This document shows, piece by piece, positions 25,821 through 37,203 of a stretch of 64,000 bases of DNA. The notes under the pieces are model-generated. The model ran no database searches and was not told the origin of the DNA. It was given only the letters and a program-made list of their open reading frames with translations. The position numbers were made by a program, and so were the translations under genes. Where the stretch lies: assembly GCA_000827265.1 (NCBI GenBank), contig KN834749.1, positions 2,345,500-2,409,499 of the forward strand, in the 5' to 3' direction. The stretch's first letter is position 1, and each line of letters opens with the position of its first letter. The stretch comes from Collybiopsis luxurians FD-317 M1. Taxonomy: Eukaryota > Basidiomycota > Agaricomycetes > Agaricales > Omphalotaceae.

Positions 25821-26877
25821 TTAAACTTTGCGCTTTTTCGGTTTGGGCTGCTCCAAGTCAATCTCCTCCGCATCGTCGTCATCTTCCTCATCATCCGAGT
25901 CCAGGTCATCATTTCCAGCCTCACCAAGGAAGTAGTCAATAGCTTCAGGGAAGATCTCGTTCGAAATGTTGAGACCGATCTATAAAAAGAAACAAGCCGC
26001 CGGTCAAAACCTCAGACAGTCACGGATTTGATCAACATTTTTCTCACCTCAAATGGATCATCATCGTACTCAAAGTAATTGAAGAAACTGCCAGACTCGG
26101 CAGGTTCGTCGTCTTCATCTTCGCCCTTTTCTCGAGGATACTGCTTTGTCAGAGCCTTCTCGGGATCCTTCCAGTCAATTTTCATGGACTGTGCGGTCAA
26201 CGTGAGTACCTTACGCCACTTTAAGTACATTCAAACCTACCGAGGGCTTGACATCTCGCTCCCAGGAGAAGTCAAGCATGGACTCGGTGAGGCCATCAGC
26301 GTCTGGCGTTTCATCAGCGGCAGCTGGCGAAGGAACATGCTTATATTCCTTTTTCAACACAGTGTTGGTGAAGTGGGGATTCTCCTTGAAGTGCTGTTCA
26401 AACCAAGTACTTCTATCAGAACCGTGTTCTGGTAACATGGGCACAAACTTACAAACTCGACCGTGAAGCACCGGGACTCGACAGGGTCACGCTGGATCCA
26501 AAGGTCCTCAAGATAGCTCAAAGCAACCTGGTCAGCATTATGCTGAACGTGGAGGGAAAATAGGTTATGGTTCATTAGGGCCACGGGCCAAAATTTGGGA
26601 ATGGCCTTGAGGATAGGACGACGCTTCTCATACACTGGTACCAGTTTAATCTGAGCATTGCGTTCTATTTCCCAATTGATACCGATGTGATTGGCGTAAT
26701 AAGTTTCATTCGTCTCGGGGCAGAAAAGAGCTACTGACCCAAGAGTAGCTCAGCCCTGGATATGTCCTTGCGGATTTCTGTTAGTTTTGCAGCATCCGCT
26801 TCGCTCAGCTCAACACCTTCGCTGAGGGGATTTTTTTCGTCGTCGGCGCCAGGACTAGCGCGTTTTTTGCCGGCCAT
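25821..26877 (-). CDS. SET/NAP-family histone chaperone
   Basis: Nucleosome assembly protein family, closest in layout to SET/TAF-I beta and Vps75. It starts at 26877 (MAGKKRASPGADDEKNPL) with a short basic head, then a helical dimerisation segment (LTEIRKDISRAELLLG). The NAP fold contains RRPILKAIPKFWPVALMNH, a LEDLWIQRDPVESRCFTVEF strand and FKENPHFTNTVLKKEYKH. The segment FFNYFEYDDDPFE and an acidic tail (DDLDSDDEEDDDDAEEIDLE) follow. The protein ends in KPKKRKV, a classical monopartite nuclear localisation signal. About five introns are present. NAP1 proper is longer at the N-terminus, so SET-like is favoured. It probably binds H3-H4 or H2A-H2B in the nucleus. It is head-to-tail with SAC1, about 264 bp away. 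Confidence 0.87.
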
Positions 26878-27141
26878 TGTGATAATTAGAGATAGAGAGA
26901 TGAGCGGGTGGGGAATGAACCAAGGGTCGTGGTGAAATTTTTTGAGGTGTGATGGGAGAGCCGGCCCGGTTCGGGATAGCCCGAGAGACCATGGTCCATG
27001 AGATGCACCAAAATTCCATAAGGAAATAATCATGTACAAGAAACAATCTATAAACAAAGGTTCTCCAAACGCTCACAACCAACTCACAACCTACCGAAGC
27101 ACTCCCATGAGGGTCAAAGTCCAACGTCCATCTATGACTCC

Positions 27142-29877
27142 TCAGTCCACCCTTTTACTCCGATTTGCCAACGGCATATTCTCCACGTCCACCTTGCGCT
27201 TCCCCTTATTCAACCAGCTGGCACCGCTATCCAGCCCGAGTTTCACGTTCATGCCTTTTAGGCCCATACCGTGCTTGGCAGAGCGATACCCAGGACCATC
27301 GTAATAGATTATTGGATCCAATGAGATCAATTTTGGCCACGAAACGTAATTGATTCCGTATGTAACCATGAAAATGGTAGCGGCAAACAAAAGCATGATC
27401 CAGAGGAAGAAATAGTAAATTAGGGAGTAGTCTAGAAATCGGACAATGGGGATCAACCGGAACGAACGAAACGAAGATAGACCACACTATACCTGAAGAA
27501 CGAGGTAACGTCAAGCCTGCACAAATCATGAACAGCGAGAACGACGCGATCGCAGGTGCCTGAAAAGAACCTTTTAGTCACTCTACTAAGGTTTTAGAAG
27601 AAGGTTCTTACAGAGCGAAGGACGAGCGGTCGAGAATCTGCAACTAAGAAATTCATACTGGCCGCATTATGTCTAGGTACCCAGGCTCCAGTGAACAGGT
27701 CGAACGCATCCTAAAAAGAATGCGTACACAACAATATATCCAAAGGTGGCTCCGCAGACTCACCTGTCTTGCCCCGTCCAGAAAGTTGTTCTTGAAGTAC
27801 CTCAACATCGACTTGACTCCATCCTCCATAAGACCTTTGTGCGTTCGCTTGTCGGTACGAGTAAAATCAGACTTTAAAGCAGCAGATCCAGCGTATGCCT
27901 TAGAGATAACGTCGGCGTGGTCGGCCCATACTGCCGCGTCCGTCAGTCATTCACAGTTGGCGCACAGAACAAGCTTGACACACATTCTCGAAAGTCTTTA
28001 CTGAGGCTCTCAAAATCGTCCACGCCCTGCTCTTTTGTAAGTACGCCAATTTCCTGCAGTTGCTTATTCAATACGTATTTCGCCAGAGCGGCCTGGACAA
28101 CATTGGTACGATCAAGATTGTCCATACAATTCGTCCGTACTGTGCCGTGCTGTAGTCGATTAGCCTTGGCGTCATTGGTGTCCACGTGGAAGTAGCTGCG
28201 GGCAACAGTGTCAGAGATGCATACGATGCAGAAGACGAGAAGACAGACCCCTGCTTCTGCAGATCAACCTGCAACTTGTCGATCAACAAACTGATACGAT
28301 CCCAGCGCATGTTTTTGCATTCGGTATGGAAGTCAAAGTATTGGTATCGCACGTCCGAAAGATTGAGCTGCAGGAAAAGTATGTGAAGGACTGGATTATT
28401 CGAGCAGAGAACCCTATGGTTACCTGCTCAATGTAACGTTCGTAGCCATCCTTGACTGGTTTTTCGTAGCCTTTGTGGTTTACAAGATTCACCAAGGTCT
28501 GGGAACCGTAGGTTGAAACCTGCTCTAGCAAATGTAACTTCATTGCATCGGGCTAACCAAACCCATGACTCAGTCAGAAATGGGTCTGCAAAACTAGAGT
28601 ATACGTACAGTATCAGGGAGGTCCATCACCTGTAGATCAGGTTTATATCTCACTGTATTTACCTCCCCCCAGAACAGCGGCACACTTCCTCGTATCTGGA
28701 CAAAACTGAATTTGTGGGAGAAATCATCACCCGCTCGCACTGCACCGGTAGTATTTTGGTGTTCGACCAACAGAATTTGCTCCGACTCGTTGAAGTTGGC
28801 GACATGGCCTTCATGGTCTACACCTCGACGGAAGTAGCGCGTTCCTGCACGGAAACGAGAGCGGCGGCTAATAAGCGCCAGCTGCATGTGTCGCCCGTGT
28901 ATAAAAATGGGTCGAACATCAAAGGCTAAGAGTGTCAAGCTGCTAAGCGACCATGAGGATATAATGAGCATCGTGGCTTACTTCCGTAGACGACAGGAAG
29001 AATATAGTGGCTTAGCTGTGAGACGTCTCGTTAGATAGCGTGAGCCAGGACGGAAGAAAAGTACCTGCATCCTGATTTTCGCTAGATTCTATGAACTTCG
29101 TTTGGAGAAATCTAATGGACAGTCAGATGGGTCGAAGCAAGTTCAGTGGGCGATACTCGCTTATTCCAAAAGAATCTATCGTCTGCCTGAAGTACAAATT
29201 TCAGAGATATTCATGAAACAGTAGAACACGCCTTACCACTTCCCAGAGACCCTTGTTAGAATCAGTGTTTTGACTTTCCCATTGAGCCTGCAAACGTCGG
29301 GTCATATCCCACGTGTAACTAAAGAGGAAGTTGCCCGATTTTAGATGGGAGCGGAGAAGCGCCAAGAGATGTGCTTCTACAGGATGAGGAGGATTAAGAA
29401 CGGGAACATTGGGGTTCAAAGGGAGAATATCGAAGTCCGTCGCCCGAAATATATCATGTCCTGAGAGACGTCCAATTGGTTCACGCCCGGTGATAATAAT
29501 AATGTATTCCGCTGGCAATCCCGTCAGGATTTGGTTGAGTGTCACAGCCAGACCTGCACGTACATAGCGAAAGTGAAATCATTCCGAGAATCCCATACAC
29601 GGGTTTTCCGAAAGGACGAGCATATTGAGGAGTCGGAGTTGACGGTGCTAAGCTGCTAATTAGAGCTTGGAAAGCAGAGTACGAGCAAAGACTTGCGAAT
29701 AAGGCCAACTTCAGCAGTAGCACGATGCACCGTCAGGGATTGCGCAGCTATGAGTTCACCAGTTGGCACAAATGTATACGCCTCATCACCAACAGTATAT
29801 CTGATTCGTAATGAGCGCAAAAAAGAAATTCAGAAAGAAATTACGAACAGATTCAGGCGTTGGTGAACAGGCTTCAT
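27142..29877 (-). CDS. SAC1: Phosphoinositide phosphatase SAC1
   Basis: ER/Golgi membrane phosphatase acting on PI4P. It starts at 29877 ([20 protein letters not shown]), where the first intron uses a gttcgt donor inside the Leu codon. SAC domain blocks in order: [74 protein letters not shown] and the CX5R catalytic motif [15 protein letters not shown]. The C-terminus carries two hydrophobic membrane spans ([13 protein letters not shown] and [19 protein letters not shown]) followed by the family [20 protein letters not shown] motif. About ten introns are present. The start codon is only 62 bp from that of U2A' on the other strand. Confidence 0.93.
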
Positions 29878-29939
29878 GGCGGTGGAACGAAACCCCCTTT
29901 TGACACGCGTGATCAATAGCAGGCTTGTTCTGCACCAAA
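29878..29939. promoter_or_regulatory. 62-bp divergent promoter gap between SAC1 and U2A'
   Basis: Start codons of two unrelated core genes face away from each other with only 62 bp between them, so transcription start sites must lie within this gap or overlap the neighbouring 5' ends. Confidence 0.55.
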
Positions 29940-30843
29940 ATGAAGCTCACGCCAGAGCTGCTCGCTCAGGCTCCTTCGACGCTTAATCCCACAAAAGAAC
30001 GCCAGCTAGACCTACGAGGTAAGCGTTATCTTGTTCTATACTCGCCCATCTTCACAATTCGTTCAAAAGGTTACAAAATTCCGGCCATCGAAAATTTGGG
30101 TGTCACCAGGGTACGCGACTCGCTAGTTCATTTTACTGGAATCCAATCCTCTGGCCCTTTTTTAGGACCAGCACGATGCCATTGACCTCACGGATAATTC
30201 GATAACTGTCCTAGGAAATCTTCCGTTATTCAAACGTCTCCGCACCCTTTACATTTCCAACAACCGAGTATCATCCATATCCCCTTCCATCCATCTTTCT
30301 GTACCAAATCTGACTACATTGGTCCTCACAAATAACAATATTTCCGAACTTGGAGACCTTGAACCGCTCAGGGAGCTAAAGAATCTAAAATATCTCTCCC
30401 TGTTGGGAAATCCTGTTCGGGAGAAAAAATGGTATCGCGAGTGGCTTGCCTGGAGGTTACCTGGACTAAGAGTTTTGGATTTCCAGAGAATTCGCGACAA
30501 AGTGCGTCTTTCGATCCGCGTCGTTGATAAACAATTGATTTAGCCCTTCGTTCAGGAAAGATCTCTCGGAAAACAGACATTCCTCACCGCGGACAACCGT
30601 CTAACTGCACTGGCGGAAACGCTATCGACTACAGTTTCTACGACTTCTACCAAACCTGCTCTTACAGCAGATGAACCGCGGCCAGCATCTACAATGGTGA
30701 AAGCAGGTCGGTTAATGTCAAAAGAGGACGCGGAACGGGTCAAGGCCGCTATAGCGAAAGCCACTAGTATTGAGGAAATCAGACGGCTCGAGAGGAGCCT
30801 CAGAGAAGGCTACCTGCCGGAAATGGAATCCGTGGGTGCATAA
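29940..30843 (+). CDS. LEA1: U2 snRNP protein A' (leucine-rich repeat)
   Basis: Core protein of the U2 snRNP; with B'' it binds U2 snRNA stem-loop IV during spliceosome assembly. It starts at 29940 (MKLTPELLAQAPSTLNP). Short exons give GYKIPAIENLGVTR and DQHDAIDLTDNSITVLGN, then leucine-rich repeats (LFKRLRTLYISNNRVS, LTTLVLTNNNISELGDLEP, LKNLKYLSLLGNPV). The LRR-cap motif YREWLAWRLPGLRVLDFQRI follows. The C-terminal tail is Ser/Thr/Ala-rich with a basic and acidic helix at the end (EEIRRLERSLREGYLPEM). Three introns are seen, all short. The length and domain layout match the family. Confidence 0.92.
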
Positions 30844-30931
30844 TATTCACATCAATGGTCTCGTAGGTTTGCTATGGGCCATACTCAAGAGACTGGCCGT
30901 CATAACAAGCTGTTGTTGTACTGTATAATAT

Positions 30932-31816
30932 TTAATAGCCTTTGACACCAGCATTTCCAATGAACAACCCGTGCATTCCGATGGCAATGACAGACCACAG
31001 ATTTAGCAGAGAGCTGATACCGTGAAGGGATCCGAAACGTCTGTTCAGCGCCTTCATGGCATCTGAGACCTAAAGATGAAGCATGCGTCCAATGCAATTC
31101 TGCGATGAACAAGATAATGGACGCACCCCAGGTTCGTTGTAAGCTTTGCCCTCTTCTTTCTCCAATCTATGGCGTTCAAACATTGTTCTGACCTCGCTGT
31201 TAAATACAACCAAGATAGAAGATAAAATTAGACTTACTTGCTAGTCATAGGTCCAATGATAAAGTAATTGGAGCCCTGAGAGAGTAAAACCGAAATCAAG
31301 AGGTAGACCTGAGATACATCAGCGACCAAAGGACGATCCCAGTATGACAGGACATCGGGGTGTGAAAAGGTCCAAAGGAGGAGAAGGCCAGACGACAGCA
31401 AAACTGAAAGAACAAAGTAGACTGGAAAGATGTGAATATTTCTCCTGAAAGAAGAATTTAAAACACTCGACTCGGGAAAATCTTGTGTTGTAGGTTTCCA
31501 AAATGCTGACGAGCTGTTCTACACGTATTAGACCAATCGGATGCGTCTGATAGTCTTACTCACGAAGCGTCCTAAAGGCAATAATGCCTGACAATATAAT
31601 GAGGTGACAGAGCAAAATTTCCAGAAATTTGCAAGCTACACACCTCCGAAAAATGTGTTCCAGACAGCTGAATATAATGAACAAGCTTGAATCGAAAGGA
31701 ACCACTGATAGTCACGTACACATTCCAAATAACCACGAATACAACATCATATACAATCCATGAGTTGAAAAGAGGCTCAATGCTGAAGCTACAGTAAGTT
31801 GTTCGACTTTCGACAT
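30932..31816 (-). CDS. DUF4149/TMEM205-like membrane protein
   Basis: Small integral membrane protein of the TMEM205-like (DUF4149) family. Starting at 31816, the spliced exons read MSKVEQLTVASALSLFSTHG, then SVWNTFFGGIIAFRTLPRQH and NLQHKIFPIYFVLSVLLSSG, a membrane span (LLLLWTFSHPDVLSYW), VYLLISVLLSQGSNYFIIGP, TMFERHRLEKEEGKAYNEPG and MKALNRRFGSLHGISSLLNL, ending with a last hydrophobic span and GNAGVKGY. About four hydrophobic segments are predicted. The family's molecular function is poorly known. It is convergent with U2A' (stops 88 bp apart). Exon edges near 31450-31560 required choosing among acceptors; the version given keeps the family motif intact. Confidence 0.8.
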
Positions 31817-32700
31817 GGTGGTCGTATTGCGAGAACTGACGCTCAATCATTGAATAGCACAGAACAATCCCCGGACCACCGTGGTACCTCAAAAGGCACT
31901 TCATCGGTGGCTCCCGGAAATTTCTTCAAGTGTTGTCCCATTTTATTCCCAGGCCGACTCGAGCCTTTGAAAAGTCACCAGTAGAGGCCAGATTGAGAGC
32001 GGAAGCTTAGCGAAAAGGAGATCTTGTATTTCCTAGAGTCAACTATTTCACCACTTCTTAAAATTTCGAAGCAGAGTAAGATGCGAGAGCAGAATGAGAC
32101 AATAGATATCGCGGTCAGAGCCTTTCTCCGTAATTTTGCTTGCTGCCGGCACAATCAAACATTGAACGCGACTGTTGCACGGCAACTTGCCAGCAACTCG
32201 AGTGAGTTTGTAGGAGAATGTAAAGATCCTTCAGGCTTCAAAGTTGAGAACTCTTTGTTCCAAAAGCTGGTGAAGGGCACAGCTCGATGTTCAATTATAT
32301 TCAAATACGCGACGGACTCTTGAGGGCTTAAAACAGGACTTCAAGAGTGGCTGCGAAGAAAGAAGCCTTATGAAGCTATATTGACCTCAGATACAAGCTT
32401 CATACCTTCTAATACCGTCTTCCCGTGAAGCTCTCGGCCCCAGCGCGTAGTAAAGTCGTTGCTTCGCGACCAGTAACGAACAAGCAACAGACAATCAGTT
32501 TTGAAGAGCGATATGTAAGCAATCATGTGATGTGACCCATTTCCAAGTCAGGATAAGGATCGACGCGTTCGTGCAGAGCTAACGACAGTCTTTGCACTAC
32601 GATGTAGAAAGACCGATATATACAGTCACTATGTTCAGAAATACTGGAATAGCATTGGAATGAGAGCTCTCCAGTCACAACTTTAGCCTCTCATTCGCGT
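31817..32700. other. Intergenic region, no gene recognised
   Basis: About 880 bp between the TMEM205-like start and the MFS stop (both minus). The 99-codon plus-strand frame at 32024-32323 has no family likeness. It should contain the promoter of the TMEM205-like gene near 31820-32000 and the 3' end of the MFS gene. Confidence 0.5.
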
Positions 32701-35135
32701 TCAAGGTTTGAACTTTCCTTCTGAATGGAAGACCCATCCTCTAGCTCGACTTGGCTCTTGGTCAAAGCTTTCATCTTCGCGTCGCGATCTGCGAGGAGCT
32801 TGATACATATGATAATAATCTGGTAACAAATAAGGTGCCATTATATGCACTTGAAGGCTGCTAAAGCTTACCAGTCCAGCTATTACAAGCCCGAAAGTCC
32901 CCGGAAATCCCCGACGAAATCTATCGATCATAGGAAGAGTAAGACCTCAATTTATATCACCTAGGGCTAGAGTCCCACTGGCATAGACTTACGTAGGTGC
33001 CCTGGTGTAGATAGACGATGAACATCAGCTGAAAATGCGTATATAATATAGATATACACGTACTCAGTCTGAGGGAAAATTACTATGGGAAGCCAAGCGC
33101 TCACAGCATATTGGAATCCGTTCATCGACGAGATGATCAATGCTCGTACTAGAGCATATGGAATTAAAGACGATTCTTGAAAACAATAGGTACGCTCACA
33201 TTCATTGTCGTCAGCCAAAAGCTCATTTGCCCAAGTGTAAAAGACAGCCGTCATGAGTTGCACTCCCTATAGTCTAACGAATCGGTCAAATAGACCTGGG
33301 GAAAAACACAGAGCGTACACCAGTCATAAATGCAAAGAGAATAAGCTTCTCGTTCTTCGGCCAAAAAGCTAGGATACCCGTGGGAAGGAGGCCGTAGAAC
33401 TAGTGAACAGAACTAGGTAAGCGCATGCAGATAGGATGTGAGTACGGATTTGAAGGTTTACCAAGGGTCCAAATACAAATGCGAACCGAGAGCCACTGAG
33501 ATCGCTTCCAAAACCCCAGAGAAAGATACAAAAGGCGGAAATAAGATAGGAACAGGACGGAATAACGTTGCGATCAACTACGTTATATCCAGCCGCCTCT
33601 AACAAAGTAACTCAGCCCGAGTCTGAATGCTATCATCTCACATGCGGACTCATCCAGATTCCAAAGTAGCTCGTGTTTTGACACGAAGACCCATACACGA
33701 CATAGCCTAGAACCAATCCGTACCACTCTGAAGTCAAAGTAAACAAAACCACAAACGACTTTTCACGAATGTCGACACCTACTCCAGGAAGAGAAACAAC
33801 GCTTGAATAATGTCCAGTCGAGTTTCCTCTGACCTGGTGGCGACTATCAAAGGAATTAGAAGATAAGGCCTGGCGACCATCAATGAATTACCTTTCCAAT
33901 AGCAAGAGATCGTTCCAAAGCAAACTCTTTCTCTACTGTGCTGAGATACCAAACGCGCGTATTTGACGGTAAATCTGGTAAAATCAACAGCACTCCCAAA
34001 GCGCACGGAAAGGTCATCACACCACAGATGATGAACAACCATCTATCCAACCGAGCGGTCAAATGCGATAACGGCGGGGAGAAGGAGAAGAAGGACGATA
34101 CCTCCAACCGGCTAATCTGTATCAAGATCTACAGTAACGAGATCGGCAGATAGAGTCACATACCTATTCCATGCACACCATCGAGCGTAGTATACACAGC
34201 CGCTTGCAAATATCCGCCAAATGATGTTCCCAGAGAACCTAATCTTGATTAACTGGAAAGGGACACGAAGCAATTTTGCAAGCACGCACCGGATAGATGG
34301 AAGATAGCAATTCGTTTGGCAAGTTCATGCTTATTGTACCATGATCCCATGAGATCTAAAAGTAGCGTTGACACAGACCAGACATTGCAGGTTTTGGAAC
34401 GCACACAATATCGATGGGAAGAAAGAGGCCTCGAAGACTCCAACCATGAACCTGAACGCGTACATTTGATTGTACGTTTTCGCGCCAGCTTGAGCAAAGG
34501 TGAAAACGCCTGCATGGATCGATTACAGAACGTGTTAGCAATGCCAAGGCACTTTGCGAGAGCTTTGACTTGCCCCATCCAAGTTCATTTGCAAACAAGA
34601 ACAGGGAAGGCCGAACACGCGTGACTGCAAGGGTCCCAGGAATCTAACGAATCTTAAATGATGAATTCGAGCAGATAGGCATTTAACCTACCTGGAATAA
34701 CGCGTAACCGACTGTGTAGAACGTCCCCATCTAATTCAAAATGTGAGCCACATCCATGTTTTGATTGAGCTCTAAACACAAACGAATGTGTATTGATTCC
34801 CATTAATGGCCAAATCTTCCTTCATTCTATGCGAAGTCTGATTAACGCGTCCATCTTGGACGTCCCACAAACTTACCCAGAAACGTATGCATTAGCCAGA
34901 TTGGCAGAATCTAGATAACGCATGAAAAAGCCAAGGCATCCAACAAGAAGAATGCCGAAATCAAGCTGACTTGATAGGTTAATGCATACGAAGCATTCAG
35001 TCAAGCACAGCTCACCTTCCTCAATAACCTTTTCTCGAAGGGGGACTTCAGATGTCCATCTGAGTCCCAAATGAAGGATTTGAACTTATCCCAAACTGTA
35101 AGGCGGCCAGTGTCTTCAGCACTTCCAGGTAGCAT
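32701..35135 (-). CDS. MFS permease, anion:cation symporter (Dal5/Fen2/Vht1-like) family
   Basis: Plasma-membrane transporter of the major facilitator superfamily. It starts at 35135 (MLPGSAEDTGRLTVWDKFKS). TM1 onward reads LDFGILLVGCLGFFMRYLDS followed by ANLANAYVSG, then YMGTFYTVGYALFQIPGT and GSWYNKHELAKRIAIFHLSG. The central loop shows LGVLLILPDLPSNTRVWYLS. The second half has AAGYNVVDRNVIPSCSYLIS, FYTWANELLADDNECERALI and SSMNGFQYAVSAWLPIVIFP. These are hallmarks of the ACS family that imports allantoate, pantothenate, biotin and related carboxylates; the substrate cannot be decided here, though the Fen2-like pattern is closest. The tail is hydrophilic. About ten introns are present. Twelve membrane spans are expected. 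Confidence 0.87.
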
Positions 35136-35195
35136 CTCTGCACTCCTCCTGCGACGAGAAGGAAGAAAATTAATCACATTCGCAGGCGAGCCGAG

Positions 35196-35203
35196 TATTT
35201 ATA
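35196..35203 (-). promoter_or_regulatory. Possible TATA box of the MFS permease gene
   Basis: TATAAATA on the minus strand, 61 bp upstream of the chosen start codon. Confidence 0.45.
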
Positions 35204-35500
35204 CATTTAAGGTGAGAGATAAGATGTATTCGCCATAGCGCAACTCAGCAGCAGCCTCGGGCCACATGAACGCGGTCATGCATCAGAAAGATCGCGTCAA
35301 CATAGCGCAGGATAACGAAAAGAAAGGCGAAGACCCTGGTAGCGATAACATGATAAAGACTGGCCGAAAGATGGAATGTGGATAATGCACGCATGATCGC
35401 GAACTTCTCAACTTTACTCCGTTCAGAAAGTGAATTATTTGACTGAGCTATCATTAAAACCTCTCTATTTGGCAGAAAGAATCTAAAAGGTCCGGGAGGT

Positions 35501-36564
35501 CTATCCAATAACAAGTTTTCCCTCTGCGTCGTTGAAATCGTGAGCGGGAACTTCGAGATTGAGCTATACAGAAAGATATTACTATAACGGAGAACAAACA
35601 ATATTCGTGAGGGACTCACTGGAGCAGGTCCTTTGCGAGCACGACCAGCTGTGAATAAGTAGAATGAGGTATTGAGAAAATATTAACGTTTTTGAAAAAC
35701 GTACAAATATCATAATGAGAGCCGTGGCAAGGGCAGAACCTGAAGAAAGTCATGTTAACAGGTTTTTCTCAACAATGAAATTGTTGCAGCTACGCACCAG
35801 CCTCCGAAGTCACCAGCTTCTCCGATAGGAACACAACCCAAGTGAGTGCAAACACCCAACATAACCAACCATTCTGGTTTCTTGGTTCGTGCCTCGTCGG
35901 ACTCTGGGTCCCTGAAAGACTTCCAGTCCGCGGATCTCGCCTCGTCAATTTCTGCCTGTGTCCTGTGTCGAATAAAGACAGGTTTGCCTCGCCATTTGAT
36001 GACTACGTTTTTTCCTTCCGGAATAGTGGAAAGGTCAACTTCGACCTTTGCAAGAGCCAGGACATCCGCAGAAGCAGACATAGTTTTCAAGAATTCGGTG
36101 ACACTGGACTTGGCGACAGAGGCTGACAGGACACCCATGGTGCCGACCATAAAGTATGACAATGCACGATTGTTATCGGTGTCTTTGGCGCGATAGTGTC
36201 CAAAGTTGGGAACTTCTGGAGCATCTTTGACTACAGCAGAAGTGTGTATGAGGCGTTGTTGGAATGTTTGAGGAGCAGGGGCTGCCAGTACGAGTATGAA
36301 TCACATCAAGGAGTACAGAGGCGAAAAAAACTTACTAGTGGAGATGGTCTTCGAAAAAAGCCCAAACTGAGACTTTGAAACACCTCCAGCCCAGGAAGGA
36401 GGAATATCAGCTCGTGGACCAGACGAACCGTGACCATGACCGTGGTGGTCAGCTGGGGCCCGTGCAGCCAAGTTGAGCAAGGGTACTGAGGGGACACCAG
36501 AAGAACGTGCGCGCACTGTTGGCGCCAAATTTATGGATTTTTTCACCGCCTGAAAAGAGGCCAT
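35501..36564 (-). CDS. RIP1: Rieske iron-sulfur subunit of cytochrome bc1 (complex III)
   Basis: Transfers electrons from ubiquinol to cytochrome c1 in the mitochondrial inner membrane. The start at 36564 (MASFQAVKKSINLAPTVRAR) gives a basic mitochondrial presequence; an upstream in-frame ATG at 36813 is unlikely. The single membrane anchor is LSYFMVGTMGVLSASVAKSS. The soluble domain has WRGKPVFIRHRTQAEIDEA, then the two cluster-binding loops: VCTHLGCVPIGEAG and, after an intron, [20 protein letters not shown]. All four Cys/His ligands are present. The protein ends LEVPAHDFNDAEGKLVIG, very close to the family C-terminus. About five introns are present. It is divergent from the laccase gene. 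Confidence 0.95.
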
Positions 36565-37203
36565 GGCAGAAGTAGACGTTGGTGTATTCGGAGCTGGCCG
36601 GGAAAGCGGATTTTGAGCGCTAAAAATTGAGCGCTCAATTAGCCAATTGAAAGTCCCGTGTTGTGCATATACGCATACAGTCATGCACTTGTTACTCATC
36701 TCACTCAGCATTCTTGGGTTTCTCGCACGAGCAAGTCGAGGTGCTGGCCCCGCCAACTGGCCGATATCGAACAAGCAATTCCCACCAATCCTTGCACACC
36801 TCAGGCCTTGCAACCGAGAATCGGATTCTGTAACAAAAACAACAGACTTGTCCCACAGTCCTTCTATGCCATGCTTTTCCGCCCTTGTCTAAGCCTCTTT
36901 CCAACCTCACTGGTCCTCTTGGCAGCAACCTTTTCTTTCTACCTGCCAAGCTGATCGTGAGAGGAGCGCTGCAATGTAAAATAATTTGGTTGGTTGACCC
37001 GCCGCAATCTGCAAAAACGACCATTGTATACTTCTCATGTTACCGAAATACGCCAAAGCGATTGGCGAAAATAGTTGCTTGACCTTGGGGACTCTATATC
37101 ACGCCGAGTTAAGCAGCGCCAGCGTCCAGATACCATTAGAGTATAAAATGTCTCGACATGAGCCTTAATTGCTACAGGAGAGTGTCCTTTGAGCCACTTA
37201 GCC
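36565..37203. promoter_or_regulatory. Divergent upstream region RIP1/laccase
   Basis: 639 bp between the RIP1 (minus) and laccase (plus) start codons. Open frames within are short and shadowed. Apart from the laccase TATA box, no transcription-factor site could be assigned with confidence. Confidence 0.5.
37142..37148 (+). promoter_or_regulatory. TATA box of laccase
   Basis: TATAAAA lies 55-62 bp upstream of the laccase ATG, a typical distance for fungal laccase promoters. Confidence 0.65.

Noticed and set aside
20635..27000. Pectinase, chitin deacetylase and nearby genes as a decay gene cluster
   Set aside because: The enzymes act on different polymers, are mixed with a histone chaperone and show no shared regulatory feature, so adjacency alone does not support a functional cluster.
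29800..29877. Phase mismatch after the first exon of SAC1
   Set aside because: Using the gttcgt donor three bases before the obvious gtaatt gives [12 protein letters not shown] in frame, so the start at 29877 stands.
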